Below are positions 10,607 through 22,054 of a DNA stretch of 40,964 nt, piece after piece; the first letter of the stretch is position 1; each line of letters opens with the position of its first letter. This DNA is from Chara braunii (taxonomy: Eukaryota > Streptophyta > Charophyceae > Charales > Characeae). The notes under the pieces are model-generated. The model did no database searches. It was not told the origin of the DNA and saw nothing but the letters and a program-made list of their open reading frames with translations. Location of the stretch: positions 2,442,258-2,483,221 of the forward strand of contig BFEA01000102.1 in NCBI GenBank assembly GCA_003427395.1. Reading direction: 5' to 3'. Made by a program: the position numbers and the translations under genes.

Positions 10607-11336
10607 TCATACCTGGAGCAACCAGGGATCAAAGACAAGTTGTGTGCCATCTACTCGAACCAGAGAGCCGCGTAGAGCCCATGTGTCCAAGAACCAACGA
10701 AGTCCGCTCTGAGACAGTTGCTGAGGGTGCACTTTGCGACGCCAGTCCGCCAAGATTGCCTGTCTCATCAGGCTGGTAAAGGTACTGCGGATTTGATGAT
10801 TTGTCCATTCTTTGTTTTCGAAAACTTGGTCATTGCGGCTTTGCAAAATTACTGCAAAACACACTGCTCGTGTAGTCTGGGCCACATAGCCCCATCCCTT
10901 TGCCCTGAGCATGCCTTCAGGGAGTCCACCCAACAAAGCCCACACCTTGTCCCATACAAAAGTTGTGCCCGAAAATCGGTTCCAGTGGCTGATACACCAT
11001 TGCCAAATTCGGCTGGAAGCTGGGCAATCCCACCACAGATGAACAATCGATTCAAATGCCCACTGGCACCTTTTACATGTTAAATCCAACTTCAATCCAT
11101 GCTCTGCAAGCCACACTGCCGATGGTGTAGCGACCAAAGAGACCAGACATAAAAGCCAGGAGTGCCTTTGGTTCGCAATCATATTTAATTGTTCCCAGCA
11201 AGAAGTGAGAGCAGAGTCGATCACTGCGATTTCTAAATGCAACAATTGAGCCCACCGGGCCCAAGCTACCACTCTGGGGACTTTCAGCGGTTGATTCGCA
11301 GCATATCCCAATTTCAAGGAGTATTCTGCCAGGGTA

Positions 11337-11346
11337 GCATTCGAAC
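11337..11346. repeat. Left target-site duplication GCATTCGAAC
   Basis: Identical to 12334-12343. On the minus strand it lies within the LINE-B codons for Ser-Asn-Ala. Confidence 0.9.
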
Positions 11347-11839
11347 ATGGCTACCGCGGACCCGGACACCGGACCGATCCGGACCCAGACAACCGGCCGG
11401 TCCGGATATGATCCGGACGTCCGGATTTCCAGACCAGTCCGGACCGTCCGGACATGGTCCAGATCGGTCTGGATGGTCCAGATGATCATGTCCGGATTGG
11501 TCCGGAATTAAAAAAAAAAACAAAAAAAAAACGTCTCTTATGCATGTTGAATGCAGTTTCATCATATAACCTCGACTTAAGGGGAAGTGTTCAGGGAAGA
11601 CATAGCTGTTGGCATGCATAACAAACATGAATGATCATTCCTTGACATGCATTGTGCTGGCACAGTCACTGCAAAGCACAAACTGCAGCAAGGGAAGAAA
11701 AAGTGAAGAAACAGAAAGAGGAGCACTCCACAGTAAACTTGAATAAANGTAAATATTAAATAAAGTTCAAGACTTTAGCAGTTCAGAATTTAAAGTTCAA
11801 AGTTCGACATCCGAGTTCGAACTCCCTCTCTCTCTCTTC

Positions 11840-11904
<65 letters not shown>

Positions 11905-12333
11905 CGTGTGCGCACATGCGTGCACTAGTCCACAACGGTAACCAGGGCTCTCTCTCCCTCTCCCTCTGTGTGAGTGTGTGCATGTGTGTGGCAGTGGTGG
12001 CGGCGGGTGGACGGGAAAGCGCTCTGAAGTGGCTCGATCCGCCCTTTCTTCCCTTCATCACTGGGGAACCGCGCTCTGCCTCCAACGGTCTACACAGGAT
12101 GCAAGTAGAAAAGGGGCTGGTCCGGACACCCTGTACGGCCAATACTGGCCCCAAAAATCATCAAAACATTTTTCGGGGGGCGCCCTGGACCCAAGGAACA
12201 GGTCTAGGGTGCCTCCCTTTTTTTTTAATTTTGGGGTTTCGGTCCCTTCGGGACTGGCCTCCTACAGTCCGGCGTCCAGACACCGGACAGCAGACCGTCT
12301 GGACGCCTGTCTGGATGTCCGGATGGTAGCCAT
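11347..12333. mobile_element. 987-bp non-autonomous TIR DNA transposon inserted in LINE-B
   Basis: The element starts ATGGCTACC and ends GGTAGCCAT, a perfect 9-bp terminal inverted repeat. It is flanked by a 10-bp direct duplication GCATTCGAAC (11337-11346 and 12334-12343). Within about 150 bp of the left end and 100 bp of the right end, the motif TCCGGAC and variants recurs many times in both orientations, as subterminal transposase-binding repeats do. The interior holds an A-rich stretch, a long CT microsatellite and no recognisable transposase. A 10-bp duplication fits Mutator-like elements best (9-11 bp), but the superfamily is not proven. There is one ambiguous base near 11749. Confidence 0.85.
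11843..11902. repeat. (CT)n microsatellite
   Basis: About 30 uninterrupted CT dinucleotides inside the TIR transposon, preceded by a shorter interrupted CT tract from 11823. Confidence 0.95.
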
Positions 12334-12343
12334 GCATTCGAAC
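12334..12343. repeat. Right target-site duplication GCATTCGAAC
   Basis: Identical to 11337-11346, immediately outside the GGTAGCCAT terminus. Confidence 0.9.
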
Positions 12344-13868
12344 CTTGCGAACCTTTTATTGTCCATTCCCACATAGCTGGGTCCAGCTTCATTTGCATAA
12401 TTGGGCAGCCCTGACGAAATAGCTGGCAGAGTGGGGGGCCCTCCGGCCTTAGATATTCATATACTCGAACCTGTCGCATTTCCTCTCCAAGTGGTGGAGG
12501 AGGGTTATCTTCATCCAATTGTAGGGCACCAGAGCTCCCAACATCCCAGCGCTGAAAGGCTCTATCCCCATTTAAATTAATTGAGCATAGCTTCCAAACC
12601 TGTTGTGGTTCAGTAGGTACAGTGGAAAACCATGTCCCTGGAGGATCAGTACCACTCGGTGCAATAATTTCCTTCCAATGGTTTGGGATAGCGTTAATTA
12701 CCAATTGCTTCCTCTCCGTTAGGTGCCACACCCGGCCCAACTTGAGTCTCAGGTCAGAGTCTAGGATCCAATTACCCCTCAGGTCATCCCACAAATCACC
12801 TATCCGTAGAATCCCCTTCTCTATCCATGACCGTCCAAAGCTGGCAGGAGAAGAGTCCGCCTTTAGCCATTCCCCTGAAGAATCCCTTATCTTGGGGTTT
12901 TCGAAAATAGGCTGGGAGAAAAAATCTGCTTTAGTCCGGGGTTCCACCCAGACGTTTGGGCGAAGCTTTCTCCAAGCTACAATGACTGTGGACCAAAAAG
13001 CGGATTTTACGTGTCGACGCTGATAGGAATACAGAAGCATACATGTCCATACGTCTTCTGGCCGACTGAGATTCCATTCCTTGCCTAGAATATATTCTGC
13101 CAGGTATACCCAACGCTCAGGCGAGGGGTTTAAACTAGCTTTTATTAGCCACATACATAGCATAGCCATGTTTTGTCTCAGCGGGTCCAACATACCCAGG
13201 CCTCCTTCGCTACGTGGTAGACATAGCATTTCCCAAGAAACTTTTGAGATGAAAGACTCCTCTTCCTCAGCAAAAGGTTTCCAGATGAACTTAGTTGCTT
13301 TCCTCCGAATCAGCGGGTATAGTGGAGGACCGAGCCCTCTTACTCTACCTACAAACCATAGGAGAGCAAACAGGGCCCCGTTTACCACTAGGGCACGACC
13401 AAAGATTGACATATGGGGAGCTTTTCCCCACTGTGCCAGTCGGTGAGAGACTTTCTGGGATAAGAGAACTGAGCATTGGAACAGTCCCTTAGGGCTATCT
13501 GAACACCCAGAAAGCGCTCCGATTCATCACTATTTATTCGTTTCATACCCCATTGCACACACAGGGAGAATTCTGTTGGCAGAAAATAGGCCAATTTATG
13601 CCAATTGATGGCGGCCTCAGAAAGATCTGCATATTCATCCAAACAAGCTTTGAGTGCCAACATTGCAGATGGGGAGTTCTGTACAACAGCAAACAGGTCA
13701 TCGGCCAAGGCCTTCACCTTATATGGTGAGGGTCCTGCAGCCAAACCAATAATTTGTGCATGTGCTCTGATATTGTTCAGGACACCTTCCATCTGGATGG
13801 CAAAAAGCAGCGGAGCAAGGGGGCACCCTTGACGAAGGGATCTGGTCAAAGAGAACTCCCCAGACAGT

Positions 13869-14219
13869 TGTACCGGACCCGCCGGGATGGCGGTCCGACA
13901 GGATGGAAACAAAGGGTGGATGAAGGAGGAGACAGAGATGGAGCTGGAAGGGACAGCGCAACTCCGACGCAGACTCAACACGCACGTACTCCAAGATCTG
14001 CAAAAGTGAAGAATCCCGAAAAACAGACCACTGCTGGGGTATACCCCCAGCGGACTGACAAACTGGACTGGACTGACCTGGTACCAACAGTGGTACCGGG
14101 CAGGACTAGAACAGCACACGGCCTGTGGGGTCAGGCCACGACCTGGTCCCACAGGCCGAACTGGGCAAATAGCCAAATAGGCCCTGGCTGTAGGCCAGGG
14201 CAGATGAAGGTCCGTTGCA
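13869..14219 (-). repeat. 3' LTR of the gypsy element
   Basis: 351 bp, a direct repeat of 23886-24236. I counted about 22 differences by eye (roughly 94% identity), nearly all transitions. Confidence 0.92.
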
Positions 14220-15173
14220 CGATCCTCAGACCTGTAATGGATCGCAAGAGCCATAAACACGCTATCCGCAAAAACAGAGGAACTCTGCAATAAAGAAAGC
14301 TGAGAAATCTAGGATGCGGAGCAAACTCCATGCAGAGTCCATGCGATGCATCCTAAGCTACATAATGTCAAAAGAAAAACAAATGTCTGGTATACATATC
14401 CTAGCTAACAGCAGAAAATAAAATGTAGTATGATACAATCCTAAAGTCTTGGAGGCAGTGGCCTCAGTGCTGAAAGGAAAAGAGCAATATGTCACAAGGA
14501 AATGTCATGTCGCAGAACCACTAAGAGTGGGATGGTCTCAGAGGGGGTGAAGGCAGCCTAAGAATCGAAACTCCTAAGGGCAGTCACACATGAAGGTGGG
14601 ATAGGTCATCAGGCTCAAGGTGGGAAAGTGGTAGCGAAACAAAACCAATGACCCTAACAGATAGACCACCAGGGCGGGTAATGCTCGACAAAAGGGTGAC
14701 ACCATGCAGGGTCAACCATGAAAAGGGTAGCCTGGAATAGGTTGGAGATATGCCTAACTGAAGGCATGCAAGAGCCGGCACTAGGGTGATGAGGGCAGTG
14801 GGTGAGGGAAACATGCACACAACTCACCGACTGGGGGAGGAAGGAGCTAGATCTGGGAGCAGGGAAGCCAAGATAACGCTACGGTCCCAATGCCTATGCG
14901 ATACCAAGGGTGAGCCCAACTCAAAGAGACCCAGCTAAGTGAGAACCATCAGGCGACAGATGCAAGGGAATGTACAAGGTAGGGTGGTGGCGTGAAGTAG
15001 TCACGTCCAAAGTAGCTGAAGCCAATGAGGTGACTGAAGTCGTCGATGACGTCGATGAAGTAGCAGTCGAGTCGATGTCGAAGCAGAGCCGCAAAACGCT
15101 GACATCCTGAAGAAGTTGATGATGAAGTACCTGATGGTGTGAGTCAGTAGGGGAAAGATAGAGGATAAGAGTG
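14220..15173 (-). other. Gypsy 3' untranslated region
   Basis: No gene seen between the polyprotein stop at 15174 and the 3' LTR. A polypurine tract is expected just before the LTR, but only a weak one is present (AGGTCTGAGGATCG on the minus strand). Confidence 0.55.
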
Positions 15174-16661
15174 TCAGTCATCGTAACGCGAAGGGCAACG
15201 ATGAGTGCGCTGTGGACGCTCAAAGGAGACCGTCTGCGGCTGAGGAACGATCTCAGAGGGAGCAGGCTCGTCCTCAGCAATCTCCTCAGCCGGAGGAGGA
15301 GGAAGAGGGTCAGTCGGTTGAGTAGAAGCAGATGTCTCAGCACGACGGGCACGATCATATGCACGCACCAACATCCTGGCGTGCTGCAAGTGCTCGAGGG
15401 GCTCCCAAGTAGCCTCCTCATCATGGTAGCCCTTCCAACGCACAAGGTACTCGATGCGTGGAGGGGTATCGTCGGTAACTCGGCGTGATACGATGTCAGA
15501 AACAATGAACTCCTCGTGACCATCCACCATGATAGGTGGAGGGCGCTCATAAGGGCGTCCGACGAAGCGCTCGGACGGTCTGCGATAAGGACGCACCAAG
15601 GAGACGTGGTAAACATCGTGTACGCAAGCCTGTCGGAGGTAATCAGGTAGCTTCACACGAAAGCTGAACGGATTAGCGGCAGTATCAGAACCGACGGCCT
15701 GAAGGATGTGGCATGGACCGAAGAAACGATGCCTGAACTTGCGAAGCGTATCTGCTTCGAGCTGTAAGTGGCGTGCGTCGACAAGCACATCGTCACCGAC
15801 TTTGAATGGATGATCCATTCGTGATCGGTTCGCTCGTGCGGCCATGCGAGTCTGGGAGTCGGCTAAACTCTGGTGTGCGCGCTTCATAATCGCCGCCATG
15901 TGGGCGATCCAGTCGTCAAGCGCAGGGCAACGAGTGTCTGGGCGCAACCGCGATGGTCGTAGGAAATCCGCGGGCACGCGAGGGTGGTAGCCGAGGTCGC
16001 AATAGAATGGCGACATCCCCGTGGCTGGCGAAACAGCGTGGTTGTACGCAATCTCCGCGTGGGCTAAGTGTAAGTCCCACTGCTGGTCATCCCTAACAAA
16101 CTTTCGGAGGATATTACCGAGAGTTTTATTGGTGACCTCAGTCTGACCATCCATTTGAGGGTGGTAAGACGATGAGAAGTGGAGCTGGGATCCGTACACC
16201 TCGTGTCGGCGTCGCCAGAATGTGCTGGTAAAGCGCGAGTCACGGTCGGAGATGATGCTCTGAGGTAAGCCGTGATCTCTCACGACTCGGTCGAAGACGA
16301 TGTCGGCGACCTCATGAGCGCTAATGCGATAGCTGCACAGGACAAAGCGTGCACACTTCGTGAAGCGATCGACGACGACCAAGATAGCATCATGACCGTG
16401 CTCAGTGGGTGGGCGGAGGGGACCAATGAAATCCATCGAGATGGACTGCCAACGACCCTTAAGTATGGGTAGGGGCTGAAGTAACCCATACGGAAGGTGG
16501 TTCGCACTGTTCACCTCCTGGCAGGTAGGACACTCCTGGATGTAGGCTTTGACAAAGTCCTTGGACTTCGGCCAGACGTATAGGCGGCAAACACGAGCCA
16601 ACATCTTGTGCAAACCCATGTGACCGGCAACTGCCTGGTCATGGAACTCTGCTACAGCCTA
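15174..16661 (-). pseudogene. Gypsy integrase with C-terminal chromodomain
   Basis: Inserts the cDNA into chromosomal DNA; the chromodomain directs the complex to methylated-histone chromatin in related elements. A single open frame from 16619 to 15174 encodes 481 residues. The HHCC zinc finger begins upstream (FHDQAVAGH) and ends CPTC. The DD35E triad is complete: D63 in SMDFIG, D125 in ISDRD and E161 in DGQTEV, with 35 residues between the last two. A chromodomain lies at about 370-425 (YLVRWKGY, ATWEPLEHL), followed by a Pro/Glu-rich tail. The module itself is intact, but an in-frame TAG at 16661-16659 cuts it off from RNase H. Residue numbers count from the Met at 16619. Confidence 0.93.
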
Positions 16662-17110
16662 GACGCGGAGCTGTCCGGTGGAGGGAACGCAGATACGTGG
16701 TTCTAGCTGACCAGATCTGTCATGCCAGTACACAAGGCCGTTCTCTCCGAGGAAGTAGGAAGGAACGGTTTTGCCACTCCGCAGTGTCGCGTGGATGACG
16801 CGATAATCGGGGCAGTGGCGGTATTGAGTGCGATACGCGTCGATCACCGACTGATCAACGGTGGTGATGGAGATGGCAGCAAGATTGATGGGTTCCTGAT
16901 CGTGATCAGGACGGCGGGACAAGGCATCGGCGATGCGGTTCGTTTCACCCTTGATGGGTTGAGTGGTGAAACTGAACTCGGATAAGTCACGCCACCAACG
17001 TGCCTGTCGAGGGGAGAGTTTGGGTTTCGTGAGGAAAGCCTGGACAACTGAGTTGTCCGTCCACACCGTGAAGGGCGCCCCGTGCAGATAATGACGTCAA
17101 TGCCAGTAGC
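16659..17110 (-). pseudogene. Gypsy RNase H C-terminal part and connector
   Basis: Encodes VWTDNSVVQAF, ARWWRDLSEF and ADALSRRPD, the last being the typical end of Ty3/gypsy RNase H. It is in the same frame as the integrase and is separated from it only by TAG at 16661-16659. It is out of frame with the RT segment upstream. Around 17085-17115 the text jumps from AFYSRQLL almost directly to HYLHGAPF. The part that usually carries the catalytic Glu appears deleted. Confidence 0.8.
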
Positions 17111-17238
17111 TGACGGGAGTAGAAGGCGATTGGGCAATCCCCAGCACAAACCTCGACAGTCCCATCCTCCGCAATGGTCGGGGAGTAAGTAACAGGAGGA
17201 CTGTCAGTGGAGGGAAGTGGTGGGAGGGTAGGCGTCAG

Positions 17239-18360
17239 TCAAGAAGCAGTGTCAGCAAGAGGGGGGGGGGAAGGAGGAACATGGGGGTAAGGTGAATCTG
17301 GAGGAGAGGGAAACACATGATAAAGGACAACTCCTACTACAAAATCTGACGCATCGGTGGTGATGATAAAGGGACGATCAAAATCGGGAAGGCGAAGAAC
17401 CGGCGCACAAGTCATCGCCTTCTTGAGGGCGCGGAAGGCATCCTCGCAGAGGAGTGTCCAAAACCACGGCGGGTTCTTCCGGAGGAGGGTGGAGGTAAGG
17501 ACGTAGGAATACCTAGCGTATCCCTGGATAAAATTACTATAGTAGCTGGTGAGGCATAGAAAGCTGCGAAGCTGCTTGGCAGATGTGGGGACGGGCCACT
17601 CTGCAATTGCAGTGATCTTCGCGTCGTCCATGTGGAGACCCTGGTCAGACACATGGTGTCCTAGGAAGTCCACTTTGCGATGGGCAAATCGACACTTACT
17701 GAGCTTGGCATAAAAGTCATGCTTGCGTAAGCGCTGTAGGACATCGCGGAGGTGTCTGATATAGTCTTCTAAGGTACGACTGTAGACCAGGATGTCGTCC
17801 AGGTATACGAGAACGTATTTTTCAAGGATGTCCCTGAAGATGTCGTTCATCGCCGTCTGGAAGGTGACGGGTGCATTGGTGAGGCCGAATGGCATCACCG
17901 TGAGCTCGTTGTGGCCGAAGCGCGACCGAAAGGCGGTCTTCGGTTGGTCCTCTGCGGCAACGCGGATCTGGTGGTAACTGCTACGAAGATCGATCTTCGT
18001 GAAGAAGCGGTTGCCTACCAGACGGTCAAACAGCTCATCCACGCGGGGCATGGGATAGCTGTTCTTAACCGTGTAACGGTTAAGGCCGCGGTAGTCGATG
18101 CAGAGGCGGAGAGTTCCGTCCGCTTTGCGAGCAAAGAGGACAGGTGCACCCCAAGNGGAGTTACTGGGTTTAATGAAACCCAGTCGAAGGAGCTCCTCAA
18201 GCTGACGCTTGAGTTTCGTCGCCTCTGGAATCGAGAGTCGGTATGGTGCCTGATGGTGAACACGATAGTCGGGCACGAGCTGGATGGAATGCTCGACACT
18301 GCGCATCGGGGGAATCCCGCTGTATGAGAAATACGGGGGGAAGACGTCACGGTACTCTCA
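17239..18360 (-). pseudogene. Gypsy reverse transcriptase and start of RNase H
   Basis: The RT copies the element RNA into DNA. Motifs in order: APYRLSIPE, WGAPVLFARKADGTLRLCIDYRGLN, KIDLRSSYHQIR, FGLTNAP, the catalytic box YLDD near 17800, KCRFAHRKVDFLGH, then the RNase H start ITTDASDFVVG. An ambiguous base lies at 18156. An in-frame TGA at 18360-18358 separates it from protease; the conserved context (DLI, stop, EYRDVFP) suggests a former sense codon. Downstream of about 17240 the frame is lost. Confidence 0.93.
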
Positions 18361-19279
18361 AATCAGGTCGCGAACGGCGGGCTCTAAGTCTGTCGTGAAC
18401 CGTGTGAGTTCCTCAGCGTCTGCGTCGGCACAAAACGTATGTGTGGACTCGATAGTCGACGGCGCAGGGGCCTGGGACGTGGAGGGGGTATCCGCAGGCT
18501 GACGGGTGGACGTAGAGATGGGAGCCGCGAAGATGGAGGAAGGGTCAGGGGGATCGGACTCCAGAGAGATGAGCTCAACCTCGAGACAAAGTGGATCATA
18601 GCGAAGAAGATCCATGACGTTCACTGAGTAGAACGTGACGTCCTCTTGTCGTATGAAGTGAGCAAACTGACGAGGGGAAGTGAAGGCGATGTCGGGGTGA
18701 GACCCTGAGGGACGAGGGTCCCGGGGAGGTAGGTCGGGAGGAGTGTCGCCCGTGGTTCCAATGAAGGGGATGCGATGGGTCTGACCACACTTCGTTTTGA
18801 GAACGAGTGTCTCGGTCGCCCATTCGGCCTCTGTGCTACGGAACCGGCGAGACCACGGAGTGCCAAGGATAAAGTCATACCCAGTCTCCAGCACGTCGAA
18901 GTATGCGGAGGAACGATAGCGTCGAGGCGCCTAGGTACTATCCAGTGGCTGAAGGGTGAGGGAGAAGTGGAGGTCGGGGACCGTCTGATCGAAGAAGCGC
19001 TGTCTTGTTATCTCTGAGGGTAACGGAGATAGGAGAGCGAGACCCAGAGGTAGCTAGGCGAGCTTCCTCAACCACGCGAGGGTGAACGAAGTCTCCCTGG
19101 GAGCCAGAGCCCCATAAAGCGCGATACACCCTCGTAGATGTCCCTAGGCGAATAGGGATGATGGGTAGGGTGCGATCAGGGTCAGAGAGCAGCGCGAGAA
19201 GACGACGCAGGACGTTGATGTGTCTCGTGAGTCGCTCCTGACGAGCCTGCAGAATGCTCAAGTCCAGGAGAGATGACAC
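18361..19279 (-). pseudogene. Gypsy protease region
   Basis: The aspartic protease would release the polyprotein parts. The catalytic triad, normally D-S/T-G within ALxDSG, reads ALWGSGSQGDF: the Asp position is GGC (Gly) at 19111-19109. The domain then shifts frame near 19010 and has an in-frame TAG at 18933-18931. It resumes with YDFILGTPWSRRF, matching the second conserved block of retroviral-type proteases (ILGxxW). A variable acidic/Pro-rich spacer to the RT follows. The enzyme looks dead. Confidence 0.8.
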
Positions 19280-19536
19280 AACGTCATCGCGAGTTGTGAG
19301 TTGAGCGCTACAACGGGCTGTGCGAATGGCGCGACGCGTCGAAAGTCTCGGGGGAGAAGCGCTAGATGCGGCGGTCTGCTAGGAGGCAGACGATACCTCG
19401 ACAGACGACGGGGCAGAGAGAACTGCGTCTGTCATGTCCTGAGGATCCTCTGGTGGGGTAGCCAAAGGGGCAAACCACGACTCGGTGGTGGGGAAATCGG
19501 CTACGTGCGAGGCCTCAGGGGTACACTGCACCGTGG

Positions 19537-21638
19537 CTAGCTGGGTGGGGCTGGCCGGGCAGGGCCGGGGGGGGACTGAGATCGACGCTGACGAGTAATG
19601 TCAGCGTAGTACCGATCGAGGGCGGTGTGGTATGGACACCGTGAGGACGTGTGTCCATCCTGGCGGCAACGAAGGCATCCGCGTCGGGCCTCGAGGGCGG
19701 CACGCTCCTCGGGGGATAGAGCTCCGCGAGGAGGGACAAAACCCTGCGGGAGGTCTATCTGAGGAACTGTGGGTGTGCGAAAACCAGCCTGTGCGACCCG
19801 ACTGCGCGCATGACCCATGGCAGACATGGTCATCTGCAGGCGCTCGGCCATTGGGACCGTGTCGTCATCCAAGTGGTACCGGATGACGTCTCGAAGCTCG
19901 ATGTCCTCGGGGGCGTCCCCAATGGTAGGATCGAGCTCAGCTGAGGCGTCCTCTCCATACTCGAGAGAACTGTAGTGCCGAGAGAATGACGCTCCAGGTC
20001 GAGCCGGGCGAAGAAAACGACCAGCAAATGAGGAGCGGCCTCGGGTGGTACCCAGAGACTGGGAGATGGCGGCTGGCCGCGAAGAGGATGGGGCGACGGA
20101 GAAGCGACTGCACATCCTCTGGTACTGACGCGCGGCCTCGTATGCCTGCTCCGCGGAAGAGAATGATCGCCTCCATAGCTCTAGGCGGTAGTCAGTCAGC
20201 AGGCTGACAAAAAACCGGTCGGTGAGTGTGACCTCCGGTAGGAACGTCTCGTCACAAACAAGGCGAGCGTCCCAAAACACCCGGATGTGACGCTCCAGGT
20301 CGGCCGGTACAGAGGACCCGGACCATCTGGTCTGGGTGACTCGGTCTAAGGCGTCGGTGGCGTCATGACGAGCGCCGAAACGGTCCTGAAGGAAGGCCGC
20401 AAAGTCGGCAAGAGTGGGGACCTCACCCACGCGGAGGCGCTGGGTATAATGATCCTCCCATGCTTGGGAAGGGCTGCCTCGCAACTTGGTTGCGAGCACA
20501 TCGCACCACAACTCCTGACGGGTGGTCGTCATAGAGAGTATGCGCGTTGCTATCTGCAACCAGCGAGAGACACGGGATGTGCCATCATATTCGGGAATGT
20601 CCGTGGTGCGCACAGGAGGATGTCCACTGTGTTGATGGCGGGGGGAGAGGGATCGAGGCGAGTGCACTGCGGTGGCGTAAGTCGAGGCCGCTGCAGGAGC
20701 AGAGGTGGGGGAAGGTTGTGGGTCGTGGCCGCTGGCAGATGGACCAGCAGGTGAGGAGGCAACGGCCGCGGGCTGCTGGCCCGGGATAGACACGTAGGAG
20801 GGAAGAGGCGGAGGAGCAGGTCGAGGGAAACGAGCCTGCATCATGGGAACCGAAGGGGTGGTAGAGGAAGAAGGGTAGGCAGCCTGTGATGGGTGAGGTT
20901 GTCTCAGAGCGAGAATCTCCGCCTGAGCCTGCGCAATGGTGACCTGTAAAGTGGCCACTCACTGGGTGCGCGGGGTCGGAGGTGGAGGGGGTGGAGCGGG
21001 TCTCCCAATGGGAGGAGGAATCCCAGCCTGTGCGGTACCCTGCAGTGGGGTGGGGGGACGAAGGCAGGAAGAAGAAGGCGGAGCCGTATTGCCGCGACCT
21101 GTGCGGGAAGCTGGGAAGCAACACCGGTGTGGGTCGATGAAACTGTTGGGCCAGAAGGTGGCATCTGGGCCGCAGCACCTGCGGCAGCAGTAGAGACGGC
21201 AGGGGCGACAGGGGCCGGAAGACCTGCCGCAACAGACGGGGTGGTCTGAGCGGCAGCAACACTCGCCACTGCTGCGGGGGAGTGTTGGGTCTGGCCCGCA
21301 GAGGAGGGGGAACCACGATGTCTCCGACTCTGGAGTCGTGGGGAGTCGGACTCGGAGCCGGTAGGGGATGGGGTATAGGAGCGGTGGGGAGAGTGATGAG
21401 GAGAGCCCTTGAGGCGGTTGACGTCAAGGGCAAGCACATTGATTTGCGCTTGCAACGGTCCAAGCGTACTAAGTTGCGCCTGGATCGCTACGAGGGTGGC
21501 ATGAAGGTCCATCGTGTCCGCATGGGCCAGACCCTGACCCGCTGGCTGAACGCTCACCTGAGAGGTGGACGGCGCCGCGGTGATCTCCTCAAAGGAACTC
21601 CCTTCCATGGCCGGAAGGGAAAGGGAGGTAGAGCTCAC
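19537..21638 (-). pseudogene. Gypsy gag (capsid/nucleocapsid)
   Basis: Forms the virus-like particle and packages RNA. The N-terminal part starts at the Met at 21638 (SSTSLSLPAMEGSSFEE) and is Ser/Pro/Ala-rich. It runs out of frame before 20958, where a TGA sits just upstream of a second open segment. That 473-residue segment contains the capsid-like helical domain (TTDIPEYDGTSRVSRWL, AWEDHYTQRL, FAAFLQDRFGA) and a single zinc knuckle CLRCRQDGHTSSRC (CX2CX4HX4C). It ends at 19537. Whether the final stop is a natural gag-pol boundary or a lesion is unclear; the gag frame equals the RT frame. Confidence 0.85.
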
Positions 21639-21829
21639 GGGGGTGTGTGGGGAGAGGGGCCCGCCGGTAAGAGGAAGGGGACTGCCAGAGCGGAGTGAGT
21701 AAGTGTGAGTCGGCTCACCCCGGATTTGGCGGGTCGCGTGTGAGAAGAACGCGCCAAATCGCTCGAAGGGGGAGGAGCCGTTCGGGTCCAGGGTGCCCGA
21801 CGGGAGGAGGCGGGAGAGTAGGGGGTTTA

Positions 21830-21890
21830 GGAGAACCCTAAACCCTAGAAAAACCCTAGGGAAACCCTAACCGGAGTTTAGGTGGTTAGG
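21830..21890. repeat. Telomere-like / telo-box cluster
   Basis: Contains CCCTAAACCCTAG followed by AACCCTAGG, AACCCTAACC and, in the opposite sense, TTTAGG units. These match the plant-type telomere repeat (CCCTAAA) and the telo-box AAACCCTA found in some plant promoters. Confidence 0.6.
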
Positions 21891-22054
21891 GGAAGGTAGC
21901 GGTGACCTAATCAAAACAATAAAATAATAACTATGGAGGGGAGGGAGAATAGAGTAAACAGTGGATTTTTTAGATGAAAATAAAATAAAAGAAGAAATAA
22001 AAATAAATAAAGGGATAAAATGTAAAGAGCGAGGAAAGAGAACTTACTTATTTT

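Larger units (their letters stand above)
10607..13868 (-). pseudogene. LINE-B ORF2, 3' half (RT palm to C-terminal zinc finger)
   Basis: This continues the RT from the gypsy junction. It holds SGEFSLTRSLRQGCPLAP, the catalytic box KALADD (Leu where F/Y is usual), EAAINWHK and a thumb/connection region. The C-terminal segment CKRCQWAFESIVHLWWDC then follows and matches the zf-RVT cysteine/histidine motif; the frame ends near 10607. A frameshift lies around 13440-13490, just after the FLGVQI motif. The rest (13412 to 12344, then 11336 to 10607) is a single frame once the 987-bp transposon and one target-site copy are ignored. Together with 24237-26196 this forms one ORF2. Confidence 0.88.

Noticed and set aside
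11783-12154. Arg-Glu repeat open frame
   Set aside because: It is a translation of the CT microsatellite inside the TIR transposon.
12225-12343. C-terminal extension of the LINE-B RT frame
   Set aside because: The frame runs by chance into the inserted transposon; the true LINE continuation resumes at 11336 on the minus strand.
20365-20789. Plus-strand open frames of 129 and 80 residues
   Set aside because: Antisense to the gypsy gag, GC-rich, with no family resemblance.
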